DNA of 16,834 nt, taken from NCBI GenBank assembly GCA_028290125.1, contig JAQGKM010000388.1:1-16834 (forward strand), in the 5' to 3' direction. The DNA is from Hyphomicrobiales bacterium. Lineage in GTDB: Bacteria > Pseudomonadota > Alphaproteobacteria > Rhizobiales > Beijerinckiaceae. The notes below the pieces were generated by a model. The model saw only the letters and a list, made by a program, of their open reading frames with translations, did not search any database and was not told the origin of the DNA. Below, piece after piece: positions 12,472-16,834 of this stretch (position 1 is its first letter; every line of letters begins with the position of its first letter). Both the position numbers and the translations under genes were made by a program.

Positions 12472-13932
12472 TCAGGGCTGCGGCGTGCGCCTCTTGAGAA
12501 CACGTTGACTCACCAGCTCGTGCTCGACTTCGTAATTAAGCTGCAACGCTTCCCTGATCAGACCCGACTCGAAATAGCGAGCCATAGCCTCTTCATTGTC
12601 GGCGACGATGCGCTGGTAATATCCCTGTCGCAGCCGCTCGAGGAGTAGGTCGGGACTGACGCGGCCGGTCGACAGCTTCTGGCCGTAGTTGAAAAAGTCC
12701 ACTTCTCGTTCCTTGCCAGCCCAGAGACACCAGGCCATGTCGCTGCATGCGACAGGCCCCGGCGTATTTCGGATCAGCGAGATCATCTTCTGACCATCGT
12801 CGACGCTGGCCAGGACGGTGCGCATCGACCTTTGATAGTCGATCGCCTTCCAGAGCCCACCGATGAGAGGCGTCGCGAGCAAAAGGCAAAGCGCAGCGAT
12901 CATCCGGCCTCGTTGATGGTCCGGGGGGGCCGGAGCCATGACGGCGACAGCAACCGCGGCGACGAGCGCGGCAGCAATGCCCGCGTCAAAGTAAACGTTC
13001 ACGTCGACACCCGCGCCGAGGCGCGCAACCGACCCGAGAACAGCCGCCGCAAGCCAGTAAACGCCGACAAAGGTGACCGCAGGATTCCGTGGAGAAACCA
13101 GCCACGCAGCGAATGCGATGACCCCATACGGAACGAGCGAGACGGCAATGAGCGATGCCTGGCTGAGCGCATGGCTCAGCGCGAACGTGCGGGCATGGCC
13201 CAGCACGGCGACGAATATGGAGGAGCCAAAGGTCAGATAGGAAATCAGGAGCCCGACGCATGAAGCGAGAAGCCCGACGCCTGCGAAAACAAGCGCGGCC
13301 CGCCGATCGTACCGCGCGAGCCAGAGCGTTGTCGCGAGCGGCAGCACGACTGAATTGTGTTTGACGAAAGCGCCAAGACACATGAGGAGGGCGCAAGCTG
13401 AAATCCGCCGGACGGAATTTGTCTTGAGATCGTGCTGGAAAAGCACCGCCAGCCCCGCCAGCTGAAAAGCATGGCTGAGCCATTCCGGATCGTTCAGCGC
13501 CGTAAAGGCGTTGAACCACACACCTGCATAGGCCAACACATAGGCGCCGGCGAAAAATCCAAGCAGCCTATTTCCCGTCAAGCTGCGGGCGACGATCGTG
13601 ACGCTCCACGCCACAGCCAGCATACTCAGGAGCGAAACGAAACGCCCTGCGAGGATCGGGTCTTTGATCAGGCCTGTCGCAGCTGCAACGATCAGGAAAG
13701 ACACGGGCGGATAGTTGTTCGTCGCGAAATCGCTTGGCGACGGGTAGAGCGACTTGCCTGTCAGCAGACTGACAGCCTGATATCCGTTCCAGCCCTCGTT
13801 GTAATCGCGAGAGACATAGGTGAACACGCCGATGATGGGCAAAGCCAGCAGCAATGCGGCGACCGCGAAGAACGCGATGACCACTGCTCTTTCCAGAGGG
13901 CCCGACGTCTCGCCTTCATGCGCTTTGAACAT
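12472..13932 (-). CDS. Polytopic GT-C-type (glycosyltransferase 39-like) membrane protein
   Basis: 486 residues from ATG 13932, chosen because longer readings run into the tRNA terminator; its ribosome-binding site is weak, so the start is uncertain. About ten hydrophobic segments span residues 15-375, followed by a soluble C-terminal domain of about 110 residues. The first periplasmic loop contains YVSRDYNEGWNGYQAVSLL and FATNNYPPVSFLIVAA. An acidic residue in that loop, together with a YPP motif, is typical of GT-C glycosyltransferases of the ArnT/PMT/GT39 class, which use polyprenyl-phosphate sugars. The acceptor and sugar are unknown. Base composition looks less GC-rich than in neighbouring genes. 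It is in tandem with the c-di-GMP gene but separated by 124 bases. Confidence 0.7.
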   Translation of the reverse strand: MFKAHEGETSGPLERAVVIAFFAVAALLLALPIIGVFTYVSRDYNEGWNGYQAVSLLTGKSLYPSPSDFATNNYPPVSFLIVAAATGLIKDPILAGRFVSLLSMLAVAWSVTIVARSLTGNRLLGFFAGAYVLAYAGVWFNAFTALNDPEWLSHAFQLAGLAVLFQHDLKTNSVRRISACALLMCLGAFVKHNSVVLPLATTLWLARYDRRAALVFAGVGLLASCVGLLISYLTFGSSIFVAVLGHARTFALSHALSQASLIAVSLVPYGVIAFAAWLVSPRNPAVTFVGVYWLAAAVLGSVARLGAGVDVNVYFDAGIAAALVAAVAVAVMAPAPPDHQRGRMIAALCLLLATPLIGGLWKAIDYQRSMRTVLASVDDGQKMISLIRNTPGPVACSDMAWCLWAGKEREVDFFNYGQKLSTGRVSPDLLLERLRQGYYQRIVADNEEAMARYFESGLIREALQLNYEVEHELVSQRVLKRRTPQP

Positions 13933-14079
13933 GTCCAACAAAGCCTTCCAGCGTCTGACGCAGCCGACGTGCCCCAGCCCAATTTTCACTATCGTCCAGA
14001 GACATGCAACAGCGCTGCCGCGAAGACACGCCGTCATGCCCAAGTCGAGACGTTGCCTCCAAAGCGGCGCCCGAACAGC

Positions 14080-14117
14080 AAAAAGCCCCGGCTGTCTTGA
14101 CGACAACCGAGGCTTTG
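14080..14117 (-). terminator. Terminator of tRNA-Val
   Basis: A 15-bp stem with two G-U pairs (14082-14096 against 14102-14116) and a 5-base loop. On the minus strand it ends GGGGCTTTTTG. It begins 4 bases beyond the CCA end of the tRNA gene. Confidence 0.88.
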
Positions 14118-14120
14118 AAA

Positions 14121-14195
<75 letters not shown>

Positions 14196-14237
14196 GAATG
14201 GCAGCCGGAGCGTGTCCGGTGGCCAAGCGATTGGCGG

Positions 14238-14266
14238 GGTATAAAGCGTCGGAGAGATGGGCGCAA
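14238..14266 (-). promoter_or_regulatory. Promoter of tRNA-Val
   Basis: On the minus strand, TTGCGC (14266-14261) and TATACC (14243-14238) are separated by exactly 17 bases. The start point would be near 14231, leaving a leader of about 36 bases before the mature 5' end. It lies just after the cpdR stop codon. Confidence 0.65.
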
Positions 14267-14286
14267 GCGCCTTTCTGTTCCTTTTT

Positions 14287-14664
14287 TCAGGCCGCCAGAA
14301 GGCGCTGCACTTCGTTCACCAGATCCTTGAGGTGGAAGGGCTTCGACAGGATCTTGGCCTCGCGCGGCGCATTGTTGTCGGGGTTGAGCGCAACGGCGGC
14401 GAAACCGGTGATGAACATCACCTTGATGTCGGGATCGAGCTCGGTCGCGCGGCGCGCGAGTTCGATGCCGTCCATCTCCGGCATCACGATGTCAGTCAGG
14501 AGGAGCTCGAAAGGCTCTTCACGCAGACGGTTGTAGGCCGAAAGTCCATTGTCGAAAGAGGCCACGTCATAACCGGCGTTCTGCAGCGCCTTCACAAGAA
14601 AGCGGCGCATGTCGTTGTCGTCCTCCGCGAGGAGGATCTTCGTCGTCAGAGCGGGTAAATTCAT
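14287..14664 (-). CDS. cpdR: CpdR, single-domain response regulator and ClpXP adaptor
   Basis: 125 residues: a lone receiver domain with no output domain. Acidic pocket residues are in KILLAEDDNDMRRFLVKALQ (E14, D15, D16). The phospho-acceptor is Asp58 in LLLTDIVMPEMDG, the switch Thr is in VMFITGFAAV, and the Lys is in ILSKPFHLKDL. The NAGYDVASFDNGLSAY and GIELARRATELDPDI segments are diagnostic of alphaproteobacterial CpdR. Unphosphorylated CpdR primes ClpXP to degrade cell-cycle proteins, and phosphate arrives through CckA-ChpT. The C terminus ends Leu-Ala-Ala, like a ClpX degron. ATG 14664 follows AGAGG about 7 bases upstream. The gene is divergent from the N-formylglutamate amidohydrolase gene. 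Confidence 0.93.
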   Translation of the reverse strand: MNLPALTTKILLAEDDNDMRRFLVKALQNAGYDVASFDNGLSAYNRLREEPFELLLTDIVMPEMDGIELARRATELDPDIKVMFITGFAAVALNPDNNAPREAKILSKPFHLKDLVNEVQRLLAA

Positions 14665-14781
14665 TTCGGGCCTCTACGCAAAACGCTTGTTCCCCATAAA
14701 CGCAGGTGACGGTAAAGAAGCGGTGAAAAACTGCCCGCCAAGTCCGCGTTTGTCAGGCAACGCACGGAAACTTCTCGGGGT

Positions 14782-14796
14782 GTGACGCGTCGTCAC
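14782..14796. promoter_or_regulatory. Perfect inverted repeat, candidate operator
   Basis: GTGACG-CGT-CGTCAC, a perfect 6-bp inverted repeat with a 3-base spacer in the 224-base divergent region between cpdR and the amidohydrolase gene. It lies about 37 bases upstream of a sigma-54-like site. A regulator-binding role is possible but not shown. Confidence 0.35.
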
Positions 14797-14831
14797 CTGC
14801 TGTCTGCATGCATGGACAGATTGCTCCAGCC

Positions 14832-14849
14832 TTGGCACATTCAGTGCTT
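14832..14849 (+). promoter_or_regulatory. Sigma-54-like promoter for the amidohydrolase gene
   Basis: CTTGGCACATTCAGTGCTTG contains TGGCAC, five bases, then GTGC. The invariant GG and GC are correctly spaced by 10 bases; one base differs from the TTGC consensus. Transcription would start near 14859, about 30 bases before ATG 14889. Confidence 0.5.
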
Positions 14850-14888
14850 GGGCGTGCCGGGGCCCAAACCCGCGCCACGGAGACAGGG

Positions 14889-15833
14889 ATGAAACGCTTC
14901 AGATCGGGTGATCCGGCCACCACGGGCGAGCCGGTCGAACCCGAGCTGGCGCAGCCGTACGAGATCCTCGATCCCGAGCAGCTCACAACGCCCCTCATCC
15001 TCTCGTCGCCCCATTCGGGACGTATCTACCCGGCCCGCTTTGTCGCGGCCTCACGCCTCACCGCGCAGGCGCTGCGCAAGTCCGAGGACGCCTTCGTCGA
15101 CGACCTGTTCGCACCGGCGGTCGCGCTTGGCGCGCCGATGCTGCGCGCGCATTTCCCGCGCGCCTATCTCGACGCCAACCGCGAGCCTTACGAGCTGGAT
15201 CCGCGCATGTTCGACGGCAAGCTGCCGGCCTTCGCCAACACGCGCTCGCTGCGCGTCGCCGGCGGCCTCGGCACCATCGCGCGTGTCGTCGGGGAGTCGC
15301 AGGACATTTATGCGCGACGCATGCCTGTGGAAGAGGCGCTGCGCCGCATCGAAGGGCTCTACAAGCCGTTTCATTCAGCGCTGCGCGGACTCATGCGACG
15401 CGCCGCCGGCCGCTTCGGCCTCGCGGTCCTGATCGATTGTCACTCCATGCCGTCATGGACCAGCGCCAGCGCGAAGCCGGAGCGCATGGGAGCAGACATC
15501 ATCCTTGGCGATCGCTACGGCACGAGCTGTCATCCGGCGCTGATCGACGTGGCGGAAAAGCACCTGCGGATGCTGGGCTATCACGTCCAGCGCAACAAGC
15601 CTTACGCGGGCGGCTTCATCACCGAGCATTATGGCAGCCCGGGCGCCGGCTTTCACGCGCTGCAGATCGAAATCAATCGCGGCCTCTACATGGAGGAGGA
15701 AACCCTCGCCAGGAGGCCAGCCTTCGCGCAGGTCTCGATGGACCTGCGCGACGTGGTGGAGTCTTTGATGAAGACCGCCGCCGATATCGGCGGCGATCGA
15801 AGTGGCGGGACCTTGCCGCTCGCGGCGGAATAA
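14889..15833 (+). CDS. N-formylglutamate amidohydrolase family protein
   Basis: 314 residues. ATG 14889 is chosen because GGAGA lies about 5 bases upstream and the upstream in-frame sequence covers the promoter-like region. Conserved motifs of the family (HutG-type deformylase releasing glutamate and formate) are LILSSPHSGRIYP, YLDANREPYELDPRMF, VLIDCHSMPS, YAGGFITEHYGSPG and LQIEINRGLYM. His and Glu residues in these motifs are the probable zinc ligands. The protein is cytoplasmic. No other hut genes are in the window, so a role in histidine degradation is not certain; many alphaproteobacteria keep a stand-alone member. It converges on the L,D-transpeptidase gene with two bases between stops, and a sigma-54-like site precedes it. 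Confidence 0.9.
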   Translation: MKRFRSGDPATTGEPVEPELAQPYEILDPEQLTTPLILSSPHSGRIYPARFVAASRLTAQALRKSEDAFVDDLFAPAVALGAPMLRAHFPRAYLDANREPYELDPRMFDGKLPAFANTRSLRVAGGLGTIARVVGESQDIYARRMPVEEALRRIEGLYKPFHSALRGLMRRAAGRFGLAVLIDCHSMPSWTSASAKPERMGADIILGDRYGTSCHPALIDVAEKHLRMLGYHVQRNKPYAGGFITEHYGSPGAGFHALQIEINRGLYMEEETLARRPAFAQVSMDLRDVVESLMKTAADIGGDRSGGTLPLAAE

Positions 15834-15835
15834 CG

Positions 15836-16513
15836 TCAGAGAACGACCACGCGGGCGCCGACCGGCACGCGCGTAAACAGATCTTCCACGTCATTGTTGG
15901 TCATGCGGATGCAGCCCGACGACACCGCCTGTCCGATCGTCCAGGGCTCGTTGGTGCCGTGGATGCGGAACAGCGTGTCCTTGCCGCCGCGGTAAAGATA
16001 GAGCGCGCGGGCGCCGAGCGGATTGTCGATCCCGCCCTCCATGTGGCGCGGCAGATCGGGGCGGCGGCGCAGCATTTCCGGCGGGGGCGTCCATCCGGGC
16101 CAGGCGGCCTTGCGGCCGACCTGCGCGCTGCCCTTCCAGGCAAAGCCTTCGCGGCCGACGCCGATGCCGTAGGAGATCGCGCTGCCGTCGCCGAGGATGA
16201 GATACAGCGCGCGGCGGCCCGTATCGACCACCAGCGTGCCCTTGGGTTGCGCGTAGGGTGCCGTCACCCGCTGGCGCGTCGCGGTCGGATACTCGCGCTC
16301 CGGCGCGTAGGAGGCGCCCGCCTGCGCATCATAATCATAGCGCTGGCTGCCGCGCGGAACCGCGTCGTACATGGGCCGGTCAAGATAGGCGCCGCGCGGA
16401 TCGGCGTAGGCGCCGCCGCCCCCATAGGGCGTGTAATATTGCGCATGCGCAGGCAGAGACGCCGCGAGGCTCAGGCAAGCGGCGCTGACAAGGTGCGGCA
16501 GCAGGCGTTTCAT
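15836..16513 (-). CDS. L,D-transpeptidase (YkuD domain)
   Basis: 225 residues. The signal peptide is about 1-24 (ending LPAHA-Q). A Tyr/Gly/Arg/Pro-rich low-complexity linker (about 25-90) may contact the cell wall. The YkuD domain runs from about residue 90 to the end: GTLVVDTGRRALYLILGDG, SYGIGVGREGFAWKG, and the catalytic motif IHGTNEPWTIGQAV then SSGCIRM, giving His185 and Cys201. The enzyme crosslinks peptidoglycan (3-3 links) or attaches proteins to it in the periplasm. An Erf/YbiS/YcfS/YnhG-type label would fit. A GAGGAT purine stretch precedes ATG 16513. It is convergent with the amidohydrolase gene. Confidence 0.95.
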   Translation of the reverse strand: MKRLLPHLVSAACLSLAASLPAHAQYYTPYGGGGAYADPRGAYLDRPMYDAVPRGSQRYDYDAQAGASYAPEREYPTATRQRVTAPYAQPKGTLVVDTGRRALYLILGDGSAISYGIGVGREGFAWKGSAQVGRKAAWPGWTPPPEMLRRRPDLPRHMEGGIDNPLGARALYLYRGGKDTLFRIHGTNEPWTIGQAVSSGCIRMTNNDVEDLFTRVPVGARVVVL

Positions 16514-16646
16514 CTCTCGTATCCTCAAAGAAAACCAGGCACATGCGAACAGTCTCGCTGGGCATGGCGTTCCATGTCTGATCCCGTCAACGTTAATTTG
16601 AAAGCCGCAAAGTAGAGTCACTTCGGCGACGAGTGCAGTGCAGGCC

Positions 16647-16834
16647 CTATTGGGTTTTCGGCCAGGCGAAGTCGTCGGCCCGGCCGGGCCGGGCGTCGCC
16701 CGCGCGGCCTTCGACGAGCGATTTGCGCACCAGTTCGGCGGCGTCCTTGTCGCCGAAGGCGACGGACGGACGCGCGGCGGTGGCAAGCCGTCCGCCCGGC
16801 GAGACGGGCGGGGCGGTCAGCGGCGTCACCGGAC
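16647..16834 (-). CDS. 3' end of an unidentified gene (runs off the window)
   Basis: An open minus-strand frame reaches the window edge with no stop and ends at TAG (16647-16649). The visible C-terminal 61 or so residues are Pro/Ala/Arg-rich, then GDKDAAELVRKSLVEGR and finish DDFAWPKTQ. The reading frame lies upstream of the L,D-transpeptidase gene on the same strand, separated by 133 bases. I do not recognise the family. A real gene is likely because the frame is open, helical and GC3-rich, but its start and function are outside the window. Confidence 0.45.
   Translation of the reverse strand, partial: PVTPLTAPPVSPGGRLATAARPSVAFGDKDAAELVRKSLVEGRAGDARPGRADDFAWPKTQ

Noticed and set aside
16563..16576. 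CATGG-CGTT-CCATG inverted repeat upstream of the L,D-transpeptidase gene
   Set aside because: Only 5-bp arms, expected often by chance, and no clear promoter next to it.

Overview
The window is GC-rich, high-GC3 chromosomal DNA from an alphaproteobacterium, most likely of the order Hyphomicrobiales (Rhizobiales). The lineage markers are CpdR, a BA14K-family protein, zinc-free L36, several orphan Bug/TctC receptors, and a palindromic repeat of the kind scattered through Bradyrhizobium/Rhodopseudomonas-type genomes. It reads as ordinary chromosome: no phage, transposase, integrase or CRISPR array is visible. No gene-free stretch exceeds 300 bases; the longest, about 224 bases between cpdR and the N-formylglutamate amidohydrolase gene, holds promoter-like sequence.

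Layout. Bases 70-247: rpmJ (L36) with a strong terminator. 311-2370 (+): a small dimeric alpha/beta-barrel protein, then an overlapping pair encoding an exported TPR protein and a membrane-anchored alpha/beta hydrolase. 2367-3380 (-): a Bug/TctC receptor whose stop codon shares a CTAG with the hydrolase stop. 3443-3538: a palindromic repeat. 3544-4462 (-): a likely operon of cupin, a four-cysteine small protein and a YciI-like protein. 4556-6453 (+): a second Bug/TctC receptor overlapping a fumarylacetoacetate-hydrolase-family enzyme. 6463-6777 (-): a small EncFtn-like ferritin with no encapsulin gene beside it. 6920-7381 (-): a BA14K secreted protein with its own terminator. 7564-7953 (+): DUF427.

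7958-10171 (-) is a probable operon: an NMT1/SsuA-type substrate-binding protein, a DUF3891 protein and an AtzH/HpxZ-like NTF2-fold protein. It is preceded by a near-perfect sigma-54 promoter, which points to nitrogen control. 10280-12347 (-) is a PAS-GGDEF-EAL cyclic-di-GMP enzyme followed one base later by a BLUF blue-light photoreceptor. This looks like a two-protein light-to-c-di-GMP module resembling PapA/PapB of Rhodopseudomonas palustris. 12472-13932 (-) is a polytopic GT-C-type membrane protein, followed upstream by tRNA-Val(GAC) with promoter and terminator. 14287-14664 (-) is cpdR, divergent from an N-formylglutamate amidohydrolase gene (14889-15833) that also has a sigma-54-like site. 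15836-16513 (-) is a YkuD L,D-transpeptidase, and the window closes with the 3' end of an unidentified minus-strand gene.

The most interesting parts are the split BLUF/GGDEF-EAL pair, the sigma-54 operon, and the orphan EncFtn-like ferritin. All functional assignments come from reading motifs by eye; no database search was possible.
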